A stretch of 64,000 bases of DNA from contig NZ_JAHTIK010000001.1 in assembly GCF_025655475.1 (NCBI RefSeq), positions 8,186,606-8,250,605 of the forward strand, written 5' to 3'. Made by a program: the position numbers and the translations under genes. Under the pieces are notes generated by a model. It did not search any database and was not told where the DNA came from. It saw only the letters and a list, made by a program, of their open reading frames with translations. This stretch comes from Kitasatospora sp. DSM 101779 (lineage in GTDB: Bacteria > Actinomycetota > Actinomycetes > Streptomycetales > Streptomycetaceae). Within the stretch, counting starts at the first letter, position 1. Each line of letters starts with the position of its first letter. Positions 52,744-61,022 of the stretch are shown in pieces.

Positions 52744-53712
52744 CTATGCGGCGGGGTTCGTGGGCAGGAGCCGGGCGAGCCAGTCGGTGCGGGTTCGGCG
52801 GGCTGTGGCCGAGATGGGTGCCTGCGGGTACAGGGCGTCGAATCCGTGGAAGCCGCCTGCCCAGACGTGGAGTTCGGCCTGGCCGCCGGCCGCCCAGATG
52901 CGGGTGGCGTAGTCGGTGTCCTCGTCGCGGAAGACTTCGGCGGAGCCGGTGTCGATGTAGGTGGTCGGCAGGCCCGCGAGGTCGTCGGCCAGGGCGGGTG
53001 AGACGTATGCGGGTACCTCGTCGTCGGTGAGGTCGCCGAGGAGGCAGCGCCATCCGAATCCGTTCATCTCGCGGGTCCAGACGCCGGGCCCGTTCGAGTA
53101 CTGGAGGCTGGAGGTGGTGGTGTTGCGGTGGTCGAGCATGGGGCCGATCAGGACTTGGGCGGCGATCGGCGGGGTGCCGAGGTCGCGGGCCAGCAGGGTG
53201 ACGCCGGCGGCGAGGCCGCCGCCCGCGCTGGCGCCTGCGACGATGATCCGGGCGGGGTCGATGCCGAGTTCGGCGGCGTGGTCGGCGATCCAGAGCAGTC
53301 CCTGGTAGCAGTCGTCGACCGGGATGGTGCCGGTGGACTCGGGCGCGAGCCGGTAGTCGACGGAGACCACGACGGCGCCGAACTCGTCGAGCCACTCCAG
53401 CGGGATGTCGATCTGTGAGAAGCGGTCGCCCATGACCATCCCGCCGCCGTGCATCCAGTAGACGCAGGGTGCGGCAGCGGTGCGATCGCTGTTCGCGGGG
53501 CTGAAGACGGACAAGGGGATCGGGGTGCCGTCCGGACTCGCAACGGTGACCTCGCGCCGGTCGATAGCGCGACCTTCGAGGAGGGGTTCGACGGGCATCG
53601 AGGAGAAGGGGCGTACCTGCGCCAGCACTTCCGGGCTGAGCTGGGACATCAGCGGCATGTCGGCCAGGAGTTCATGCAGTTCGGGATCGAGGGAGGGGCG
53701 TGCTGTGGTCAT
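52744..53712 (-). CDS. HSL-type alpha/beta hydrolase (esterase)
   Basis: 322 aa from ATG 53712 (GAGAGG upstream). HSL marks: YWMHGGGMVMGD with HGGG oxyanion loop at 88-91, VVVSVDYRLAPESTGTIPVD, and VAGASAGGGLAAGV with nucleophile Ser162 (GASAG). The C-terminal acid is in SAEVFRDEDTDYATRIWAAG and the histidine in WAGGFHGFDALYP. It probably hydrolyses small acyl esters or lactones. It follows the monooxygenase gene (105 bases) on the same strand. Both are divergent from an AraC regulator, which likely controls them. Confidence 0.88.
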   Translation of the reverse strand: MTTARPSLDPELHELLADMPLMSQLSPEVLAQVRPFSSMPVEPLLEGRAIDRREVTVASPDGTPIPLSVFSPANSDRTAAAPCVYWMHGGGMVMGDRFSQIDIPLEWLDEFGAVVVSVDYRLAPESTGTIPVDDCYQGLLWIADHAAELGIDPARIIVAGASAGGGLAAGVTLLARDLGTPPIAAQVLIGPMLDHRNTTTSSLQYSNGPGVWTREMNGFGWRCLLGDLTDDEVPAYVSPALADDLAGLPTTYIDTGSAEVFRDEDTDYATRIWAAGGQAELHVWAGGFHGFDALYPQAPISATARRTRTDWLARLLPTNPAA

Positions 53713-53817
53713 GGTCGTTGCCTCTCGTGGGTGGTGGCGGGACGGTCGGGCGAGCAACGGGGGCCACCTCGGTGGGCACTGAGGCGGCAGAGGCTGGGGT
53801 GTGGGGTGTTCGGCGGG

Positions 53818-54135
53818 TCAGAGGGCGGATTTGCCGCGGACCGGAACGTAGTCGGTGAACTCGGAGTCCTTGGCGAGCAGCGGGCCGATCTGCGCCACGA
53901 TGGCCTGGGCGGTCCTGCCGGCGAAGACGCGGTGGTGGTCCTCCTCGCTGGTCCAGCCTTCGGCGACGTGGACGACGTCGGGGTCGGACGCGGAGCGGGA
54001 GACGAGGTAGACGAGGCAGTATTCGCTCGCGCCGGGGCTGCCCTCGTTCAGTCCGGTCAGCAGCAGGTCGACGAGCTGGTCGCCCATACCGGGCCTGGCG
54101 GTCAGGGTGGCGCTGAAGCCGTAGTCGGCAATCAT
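53818..54135 (-). CDS. Antibiotic-biosynthesis-monooxygenase (ABM)-type protein
   Basis: 105 aa from ATG 54135 with GAGGAAGAGAAAG upstream. Pattern: YGFSATLTARPGMGDQLVDL, SEYCLVYLVSRSASDPDVVH, EGWTSEEDHHRVFAGRTAQA, a ferredoxin-like ABM fold (PF03992). Such small proteins are quinone-forming monooxygenases or electrophile-stress enzymes. It is the first gene of the minus-strand pair with the esterase, 149 bases from the divergent AraC gene. Confidence 0.82.
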   Translation of the reverse strand: MIADYGFSATLTARPGMGDQLVDLLLTGLNEGSPGASEYCLVYLVSRSASDPDVVHVAEGWTSEEDHHRVFAGRTAQAIVAQIGPLLAKDSEFTDYVPVRGKSAL

Positions 54136-54284
54136 GGATTCTTTCTCTTCCTCTTCGTGATGGAGTGCGGTGATTCCCATTCAAGCCGGTTGAGCTGCGA
54201 AAACGTTAGACCGATACTCGTTTTGACTTGCACGATCCTCGCAACCTTGGGAACCACGGCGCGGAATGGTGCTGCAATGGACGC

Positions 54285-55190
54285 ATGTACCTCGAAGAAC
54301 TCCGCACCCTGCTGGCCCGCCATGCGCGGCCCGACTGGACCACCGCCGTCGACGGCGTCCTCATCTCGAAGGTCGACCGCCCTGATCCGCCGGCGCCTTC
54401 GATGTCCGGCACGCTCCTGGCGGTCATCGCGCAGGGTGCCAAACGCCTCGCCCTGGGTGAGAGGGTGTTCGAGTACGGGCCCGGGCAGTACCTGGTTGCA
54501 TCCGTCGATCTGCCTGTCACAGGGCAGTTCACCCAGGCCGACCCCAAGCAGCCGGCGCTGGGGTTCGGTCTCGTCCTGGAACCGTCCGCCGTTGCCGAAC
54601 TGCTGCTTGAGGCCGGGCCCGGAGACGCCCCCCGGAGCAGCGGGGGCGCGCCGTCGGGGATCGCCGTCAGTGACGCTCCGGCCGCGCTGCTGGACGCGGT
54701 GGTCCGGCTGCTGCGCCTGCTCGACGAGCCCCGCGACCGGGCCGTACTGGCCCCGCTGGTCAAGCGCGAGATCCTGTGGCGTCTGATCACCGGCGAGCAG
54801 GGTGCGACGGTTCGCCAGCTCGGCCTGGCCGACAGCAGCCTCAGCCACATCTCGCGGGCCGTGCGCTGGATCCGCGAGCACTACGCGCAGCCCTTCCGGG
54901 TCGAGGACGTGGCGCGGCAGTCCGGCATGGGCGTCTCCGCCTTCTACCGCAACTTCCAAGCGGTGACCGCGATGAGCCCCATTCAGTTCCAGAAGCAGAT
55001 CCGGCTCCAGGAGGCCCGGCTGCTGCTCGCCACCCACCCCGGAGACGTCACCGGAGTCGGCCACCGCGTCGGCTACGACAACCCGTCGCAGTTCAGCCGG
55101 GAGTACCGCCGCCAGTTCGGCGCGCCCCCCAGCCAGGACGCCGCCCGCCTGCGTCAGGCCGTGCGTGCGCCGGCAGGTCTCCTGCCCTGA
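54285..55190 (+). CDS. AraC-family transcriptional regulator
   Basis: 301 aa from ATG 54285. The N-terminal AraC_N (PF06719) cupin-like domain (LLAVIAQGAKRLALGERVFE, YGPGQYLVASVDLPVTGQFT) is followed by two helix-turn-helix motifs: FRVEDVARQSGMGVSAFYRN, FQAVTAMSPIQFQKQIRLQE, ARLLLATHPGDVTGVGHRVG and YDNPSQFSREYRRQFG. This subgroup commonly controls adjacent oxidoreductases. It stands divergent to the ABM/esterase pair and upstream of an SDR, so it likely governs both sides. Confidence 0.9.
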   Translation: MYLEELRTLLARHARPDWTTAVDGVLISKVDRPDPPAPSMSGTLLAVIAQGAKRLALGERVFEYGPGQYLVASVDLPVTGQFTQADPKQPALGFGLVLEPSAVAELLLEAGPGDAPRSSGGAPSGIAVSDAPAALLDAVVRLLRLLDEPRDRAVLAPLVKREILWRLITGEQGATVRQLGLADSSLSHISRAVRWIREHYAQPFRVEDVARQSGMGVSAFYRNFQAVTAMSPIQFQKQIRLQEARLLLATHPGDVTGVGHRVGYDNPSQFSREYRRQFGAPPSQDAARLRQAVRAPAGLLP

Positions 55191-55349
55191 GCTGGGTGGG
55201 CATTACTGGAGGATCGTGCAAGGAGTAGCGAGGATAGTTCTACTATCTCCGCAGGTCAGAACGATTCAATGGGATTACCGGTTCTCCCGTGGAGCAGGAA
55301 AATGCCTGCCCACCCGTATGGATCCCACCACATCGCATAGGGGCACAAC

Positions 55350-56099
55350 ATGAAGACAGTTCTGATCACTGGTACCTCATCCGGGTACGGGCGGGAGACC
55401 GCCCTCTACTTCCACTCGCAGGGGTGGAACGTCATCGCCACGATGCGGACGCCGCGTCCAGGCGTCCTTCCTGAGTCGGACCGGCTCCGTGTCATCGAGC
55501 TCGACGTGACCAGGCCCGAGAGCATCACCGCCGCGTTCGAGGCCGAGGGCCCTATCGATGTCCTGGTCAACAACGCGGGCGTGCCCTCGATCAGCGTGTT
55601 CGAGGGCACCCCCATGGCCCGAGTGCGGGAGGTCTTCGAGACCAACACGTTCGGCGTGATGGCGATGACGCAGGCGGTGCTGCCCCAGTTCCGCGAGCGT
55701 GGCTCCGGCGTGGTGGTCAACGTGACCTCGAGCGTGGTGCTGGGGCACATGCCGCTCTCGGCCGTCTACAAGGCGAGCAAGATGGCCATCGAGGGGTTCA
55801 CCGCATCCCTCGCGCTCGAGCTCGCGCCGTTCGGTGTGCAGGCGAAGACGGTCGAGCCGGGCGCCTGCCTGACGACGAACTTCGCGGCCAACGCGACGAA
55901 GGGCGCCTCCTTGGACGAGCTGGTCCCGGCGCCCTACGCGCCATGGGCGAAGAAGGCCATGGGCGACTTCACGGGCCAGGACCTGTTCACCAAGGAGAGC
56001 GACGTCGCCGAGACAGTGTGGCGAGCCGTGCACGACACGACCGGCCAGCTGCGATTCCCCGCCGGCCCCGACGCGGTCTCGCTCTCCCAGGCGAAGTGA
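55350..56099 (+). CDS. Short-chain dehydrogenase/reductase
   Basis: 249 aa, classical SDR. TGTSSGYG cofactor loop (residues 7-14), DVLVNNAGVPSISVFE, VVNVTSSVVLG with the catalytic Ser, and YKASK with Tyr/Lys (near 142-146). A C-terminal segment rich in small residues follows, then VAETVWRAVHDTTGQLRFPA. It reduces or oxidises an alcohol/carbonyl pair with NAD(P); substrate unknown. It lies 160 bases after the AraC gene on the same strand and is a likely member of that regulon. Confidence 0.88.
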   Translation: MKTVLITGTSSGYGRETALYFHSQGWNVIATMRTPRPGVLPESDRLRVIELDVTRPESITAAFEAEGPIDVLVNNAGVPSISVFEGTPMARVREVFETNTFGVMAMTQAVLPQFRERGSGVVVNVTSSVVLGHMPLSAVYKASKMAIEGFTASLALELAPFGVQAKTVEPGACLTTNFAANATKGASLDELVPAPYAPWAKKAMGDFTGQDLFTKESDVAETVWRAVHDTTGQLRFPAGPDAVSLSQAK

Positions 56100-56698
56100 T
56101 CAACCAGCAGGCAAGGTCACGCCGCACTGATGCCAGGAGCCGGCCCCGCGCCCACCCACCGGGTCGGCTCGCCGTCGGGCGCTCACCCCGATGAACGGGC
56201 ACCTGACCAACGACGAGAAGCCGGACCGGTTCGCCCTGGGCCACGGTCACCGCCGGGACGCCGTCTACGACCGGCCGCCTGCCGGCAGAAGGCGTACCGG
56301 GCACGCTGGGCCGCCGAGCGGATCCGCGAAGCCGTAACAGCTCCGGCCGGCGTCACGGCTCCCGTACCCCTCTCCGGGGCCTGGCCGGCGCAGACGCCTA
56401 GGTTGAGGGGCCGGGCGCGTGTGTTGTGGGTGCAGCGCCCGGCCTTGGTCGACTCGGGAGAGCCGAGACGGGTGCCGGCCCAGTCCTCGGCGACGCCGAT
56501 GGGGGAGTTCGTTGCCGGGCCCGTGGTTGCAGTGGCTTCGGCGACGTCGGTGAGGTCGAGGACGATGAGGGACCCGCTGGCGGCGCTGCGTCGGTCGCTG
56601 CTCGAACACTCGGCCTCGACCGGACCGTCGGTAGCGGGTGGTGCAGGGGCCGGGCTGCGGACAGGCGTGAAGTCGGCGATGTGCCGGCCGTGCGCAGG
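56100..56698. other. Intergenic with a small gene remnant
   Basis: No intact gene. A plus-strand stretch at about 56190-56340 reads MNGHLTNDEKPDRFALGHGH and, one frame on, ACRQKAYRARWAAERIREAV. CRQ(R/K)AYRAR is the end of a common small streptomycete zinc-binding motif protein, so this is probably a frameshifted leftover. The remaining 350 bases hold nothing I can support. Confidence 0.35.
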
Positions 56699-57952
56699 TC
56701 AGGAACGCGGCCGCAGCAGAGCGGCCGTAGGCCGGGGGATCCGGCTGATCACCGAGCCGATCAGGGTGCCGACGCTGACGCCGAACAGGGCGGACACCGC
56801 GGCGAGGACGGCGTGCGCCCCGTTGCCGACCTCGATCTGTGCGGTGTTGAGCAGGCCGAGGGAGCCGGGCACCACGACCCAGAACGCGGGGAGGTACAAC
56901 ACCTGCCACGACGGGCCGTGCGGCAGCCAGTGCGCGACGGTGGCCGCGGCCGCGGCGGTGATCGCGCCGGCCAGGCCGCCGAGTGCCGCGCCGTTGGCGG
57001 AGGTCACCGGTACCGCGACGGCGGCCGTGACCGCGATCACCGCGACGATCCACGGGATGGCCGGCGGCGGGGCGTTGATGTTGATCACGAGTCCGGCCAC
57101 GGCGAGCGCCAGTCCCAGGCAGATCACCCACCAACTCGGCGTTGCTACCCGGGTGTTGGCCAGCGCGGAGGCGGGAACGCCGGTGGCGGCGGCAGCACTC
57201 ACCACACCGGCGAGAAAGAGCGCCAGCTGCACGGAGCCGGACACCAGCCTGGCCGTCCCCGCGCTGGCCGCACCTGCGGCGATCTCCGAAAGCCCGGTCA
57301 CCAGCAGCGCGCCCGGCAGCAGTATCGCCAGGGTGGCGACGATCGTGCGCAGCGGCCCGTCCAGCAGCGACGCCCGGGCGGCCCCCAGCACCAGGACGGA
57401 GACCAGGAAGCCGGCGGTGACCGGCAGCAGCGGTCGCAGCAGCGGCAGCCGGCGGGCCGTCATGGTCAGGCCCACCACGATCAGCGAGCCGATGGCGGCG
57501 GCGAGGACGTTCACCGCCACCGGTTGCAGGAAGAGACAGAGCCCCACCCCGACCGGCAGCATCCCGAGGTCGGCGACCCAGGTGGGCCAGCGGGCAGGCG
57601 CCCGGCGGATCGCGTCCAGATCGCACAGCGCCTGGTGTCCGTCGAGTGTGCCCGCGCGCAGCCGGTGGACCACGTCGAGGATGTCGGCCGTCTGCTCGAA
57701 CCGCAGTGCGGGACCGGTGGGCTCGAGCACGGTCGCGTCGTCCGCGCCCAGCGCGACGAACAGTCCGGTGGTGAAGGCAGCGACCCGGACATCGGGCGCT
57801 CCCAGCGCCCGCCCGAGCCCGCGCAGCTCCTCCTCCACGTCGTGGACGGGCAGGCCGCCGCTCAGCAGGGCAGCACCCAGTTCGAGCAGGAGACGGCGGC
57901 GCGGGTCGGCCGGGGAGTCGGGACCCCCGTCCGGTGGAAACGTGCTGAACAT
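56699..57952 (-). CDS. ThrE-family threonine/serine exporter-like protein
   Basis: 417 aa. An N-terminal amphipathic domain (about 1-120; LLLELGAALLSGGLPVHDVE, EELRGLGRALGA) as in PF06738 is followed by about ten membrane helices: WVADLGMLPVGVGLCLFLQP, VNVLAAAIGSLIVVGLTMTA, GFLVSVLVLGAARASLL, TIVATLAILLPGALLVTGLS, and the second half (WWVICLGLALAVAGLVININ, VLAAVSALFGVSVGTLIGSV). This is the fused ThrE type that exports small amino acids. It stands alone, with no amino-acid gene beside it except the APC permease 1.4 kb away on the other strand. Confidence 0.88.
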   Translation of the reverse strand: MFSTFPPDGGPDSPADPRRRLLLELGAALLSGGLPVHDVEEELRGLGRALGAPDVRVAAFTTGLFVALGADDATVLEPTGPALRFEQTADILDVVHRLRAGTLDGHQALCDLDAIRRAPARWPTWVADLGMLPVGVGLCLFLQPVAVNVLAAAIGSLIVVGLTMTARRLPLLRPLLPVTAGFLVSVLVLGAARASLLDGPLRTIVATLAILLPGALLVTGLSEIAAGAASAGTARLVSGSVQLALFLAGVVSAAAATGVPASALANTRVATPSWWVICLGLALAVAGLVININAPPPAIPWIVAVIAVTAAVAVPVTSANGAALGGLAGAITAAAAATVAHWLPHGPSWQVLYLPAFWVVVPGSLGLLNTAQIEVGNGAHAVLAAVSALFGVSVGTLIGSVISRIPRPTAALLRPRS

Positions 57953-58668
57953 GGCGCGATGGTCGCATACCTGCCGGATTTCATCTCATTCGGGTGCTGG
58001 GCCCGCTGTGGCGGTGATGCGGACCCGGCAGCGCCAGACACGGCCGTGGGCCACCGTGTCCGCTCTGGCCCACGACCGCCGGCCACGTCATCGCTGTCAG
58101 TGGTCGACGCCTGCCGAATCGCGACGGCGTCGAAGACATTCGAAAGGACTCGCTGCCGGCGCGAAGGAGTGAGTGGCGGCCATCGGTGGGGTAGCGGGCT
58201 CGCTCGCCGCGCATGTCATCATCCGCACCGACGTCCGGCAGCTCCGGCGGCCTCATGAGGGAGCGATCAAGAACGGTGCAGAGCAGCGCCGATGACGGCT
58301 CGGTGGCTCTCGCATGACGATGTCGGGCAGGACCGCCGTCACCACCGCTGACCTACCGTTTCCTGAGCGTGCCGCAAGGACGCTGGCGAAGCCACCCGCG
58401 CCGCAGGCGACCGGCAAGGCTCCAGGGCTCGGCGGCGTCTACGCCAAGATGTTCGACACCCAGGCCGCCGCCTACCGCAGCGGCACGACCCCCGGACAGG
58501 ACCCGTGGAACCTGCCGGGAGACCCACGGGCGGCCGCCTCGAGGACGATCACCTGCCACGAACGGTCACCGGGCCGCCGTCTGCACCTCCCGCCAGTCCG
58601 GCCGATGCCGACACAGTCGTCGACCTGGGCGGGGAGGCTGACATGGCCAGCCGTCAATAGGACACGGT
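57953..58668. other. Gene-poor stretch with an orphan IS end
   Basis: TCATCTCATTCGGG at 57981-57994 is identical to the right terminal repeat of the element at 2-842, with no transposase attached. A plus-strand frame at 58317-58679 (MSGRTAVTTADLPFPERAAR, later GGVYAKMFDTQAAAYRSGTT) has protein-like composition but no recognisable family and no clear end. I do not call it a gene. Confidence 0.35.
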
Positions 58669-59145
58669 CTAATGCATAGCCACTTCACCCCCCGACCCCG
58701 TGTTCGCTGGGGATACCTCTCCTCGATCGCGCTGCGCACTATGACCGCCGTCGGCCTCGCGTTTGCGGGGATCGGGAAGCCCCCGGCGGAGCATGCAGCA
58801 CAGCCCCCGGCGGAGCACGCAGCACAGCCCCCGGCGGAGCCTGGAGCAGAGTCCCCGGCGGCGCCCGCCTCGGGCGAGCCGGATAGCGGCCTGGACGACG
58901 GGACCTCCCCGAAAGGAGGGGCGGCCGTCGCCGCAGTCGATCAGCCAGTGGTTCTTCGCGTCGAATTCGGCCATGTCGCGGACGGTGCCCCAGATACAGG
59001 CGTCGTCGCTGCAGTGCCAGGCGCCATATACCTGGAGCGGGGTGCCCGCGGCGGCCGCGGCCGGCGGTCCGACGGGTACGAGTGCCGCGCCCAGCAGCGC
59101 GGTGGTGCCGATGATCGTGCGGAGCCTGTTGGACGGAATGCGCGT
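58669..59145 (-). pseudogene. N-terminal fragment of a secreted GH18-like glycoside hydrolase
   Basis: The minus strand has GGAGGC and then ACG CGC ATT CCG at 59145 where an ATG would be expected, so the start codon seems mutated. The frame reads RIPSNRLRTIIGTTALLGAA then LVPVGPPAAAAA (signal peptide), followed by TPLQVYGAWHCSDDACIWGT, VRDMAEFDAKNHWLIDCGDG and RPSF. As I recall, streptomycete GH18-type chitinase-like enzymes begin this way (AWHC...C.W..VR.MaeFDa.NHWLIDrGDG.PSvNLVVLSF). After about 95 residues homology stops at a 24-bp tandem repeat, so the catalytic domain is absent. Confidence 0.5.
58779..58850. repeat. Tandem repeat, 3 x 24 bp
   Basis: Unit GCCCCCGGCGGAGCATGCAG then CACA, repeated at 58803 and, less exactly, 58827. 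Located at the break point of the GH18-like fragment. Confidence 0.75.
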
Positions 59146-59390
59146 GCAACGCCTCCAGGCGGACGGGACGGCCCCGGGGCGGATCGCAGCATGAGGTGTG
59201 GACCACGTGTGGTCAACGGGGCGGATGACGCCGGTGGGCCGGGGTGTGACATGTCGTCAAGCCTTTAACAGCCCCCGCTACACGATGCACATCCCGCCAG
59301 TGGCGTGACGCACCGCACACTGGGCCGACTCCGCGCGCTGCGGAGCCTTCTCGCGCCGCCCCCGCACGTTCCGCCCCGAGGGAGTTGCCT

Positions 59391-60914
59391 GTGTCCACCG
59401 TCGAGCAGTCCACCGCCGTCCAGGACCCACCGACCGTCCAACGCCTCAAGGCGAACTCCGTCGGACTGACCGGCGTGATCTTCATGGCGCTGGCGACAGC
59501 CGCACCGATCACCGCGATGACCGGCAACCTGCCGGTGATCGTCGGCGGCGGCAACGGCGTCCACGCGCCGGCCGGCTTCCTCTTCGTCACCCTGGTGCTG
59601 ACCGTCTTCACCATCGGCTACGTGGCGATGGCCCGGCACATCACCACCGCCGGCGCCTTCTACGGCTACGTCTCGCACGGCCTGGGCCGGGTGGTCGGCA
59701 TGGCGTCCGGCCTGCTCGCGATCCTCGCCTACGTGGTGTTCGAGGCCTCGATCGTCGGCATCTTCGCGTACTTCGGCCAGCAGGCCGTGGAGTCGCAGTT
59801 CGGCGTGGACCTGCCCTGGCAGGTGTTCGCGCTGGCGATGCTGGCGATCACCTCGATCCTGTCGTACTTCGACCTGGAGGTGGCGTCGAAGATCCTCGGC
59901 GTCTTCCTGGTCGGAGAGGTGCTGATGCTGATCCTGCTGGCCGGCTCGGTGCTGGCGCACGGCGGCGGCCCGGACGGTCTGCACCTGTCCTCGCTCAACC
60001 CCACCGGCGCCTTCGCCGGGATCAACGCCGGTGTCGGCCTGTTCTTCTGCTTCTGGTCGTGGATCGGCTTCGAGTCGACCGCGATGTACGGCGAGGAGTC
60101 CCGCAACCCGAAGCGGATCATCCCGCGCGCCACCCTGCTCGCGGTGGTCCTGCTCGGCGTGCTCTACACCTTTGTCTCCTGGATGGTGCTGAGCGGCAAC
60201 GGCCCGGCCAAGTCCCTCGACATCGCCACTGGTTCGAGCCCGCTCGACCTGTTCCTCGCCCCCGCCCAGCAGTACCTGGGCCACTGGGCGGTCACCGCCT
60301 TCCAGTGGCTGATGGTGACCAGCGCCTTCGCCTGCGGCATGGCCTTCCACCAGTGTGCCTCCCGCTACCTGTACGCGATCGGCCGCGAGGGCTTCCTGCA
60401 CCCGGCCCTGGGGCGCACGCACGCCAAGCACGGCTCTCCGTACATCGCCTCCTTCACCCAGACCGGCATCGCGCTGGCGATCACCGTGGCCTTCTGGGTG
60501 ACCGGCCAGGACCCGTACGTCAGCCTCTACACCCTCACGGCGATCCTCGGCACGCTCGCCCTGCTGGTGGTGCAGACCCTCTGCTCCTTCGCGGTGATCG
60601 CGTACTTCCGGCGCAACCACCCCGAGTCGCGGCACTGGTTCCGCACCTTCACCGCGCCGCTGCTCGGCGGCCTCGGCATGATCGCCGCGATCGTGCTGCT
60701 GGTGATGAACCTGGACACCGCCGCCGGCGCCGCCTCCAAGATCCTCTTCTTCAGGTTCATCCCGTGGATCGTCGCCGCGGTGTTCCTCGGCGGCATCGCC
60801 CTCGGGCTTTGGATGAAGGCCAGGAACCCCGAGAAGTACGAGGTGATGGGCCGTCTCGTCGTCGAGAACGCCCAGGAGCGCGAGGACGAGGAGCCCGCGC
60901 CGGCCGCAGTCTGA
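59391..60914 (+). CDS. APC-family amino acid/amine permease
   Basis: 507 aa from GTG 59391 (GAGGGAG 6 bases upstream). About twelve membrane helices. Helix 1 has VGLTGVIFMALATAAPITAM, a conserved unwound region; FFCFWSWIGFESTAMYGEES in helix 6 is the typical APC substrate site, followed by RNPKRIIPRATLLAVVLLGV. The C-terminal tail is acidic. The family imports amino acids or polyamines by proton symport. It is followed 108 bases later by a flavin amine oxidase gene, so the pair probably takes up and oxidises an amine. Confidence 0.9.
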   Translation: MSTVEQSTAVQDPPTVQRLKANSVGLTGVIFMALATAAPITAMTGNLPVIVGGGNGVHAPAGFLFVTLVLTVFTIGYVAMARHITTAGAFYGYVSHGLGRVVGMASGLLAILAYVVFEASIVGIFAYFGQQAVESQFGVDLPWQVFALAMLAITSILSYFDLEVASKILGVFLVGEVLMLILLAGSVLAHGGGPDGLHLSSLNPTGAFAGINAGVGLFFCFWSWIGFESTAMYGEESRNPKRIIPRATLLAVVLLGVLYTFVSWMVLSGNGPAKSLDIATGSSPLDLFLAPAQQYLGHWAVTAFQWLMVTSAFACGMAFHQCASRYLYAIGREGFLHPALGRTHAKHGSPYIASFTQTGIALAITVAFWVTGQDPYVSLYTLTAILGTLALLVVQTLCSFAVIAYFRRNHPESRHWFRTFTAPLLGGLGMIAAIVLLVMNLDTAAGAASKILFFRFIPWIVAAVFLGGIALGLWMKARNPEKYEVMGRLVVENAQEREDEEPAPAAV

Positions 60915-61022
60915 CTCACCGCGGTCCGACCCCCGCCGGCCGCCCCCAAGGCCACCTCCCCGCAGTCCGACCCCCCGTTTCGCAGGCTGACCCCACCGAG
61001 AACGGAAAGGCTGTCCCCCCAC

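Noticed and set aside
58317..58679. Plus-strand 121-codon frame as a hypothetical gene
   Set aside because: Composition is plausible in part, but there is no family match, and the second half looks random.
58779..58850. 24-bp tandem repeats as a CRISPR array
   Set aside because: Units are directly adjacent without spacers and there are no cas genes.
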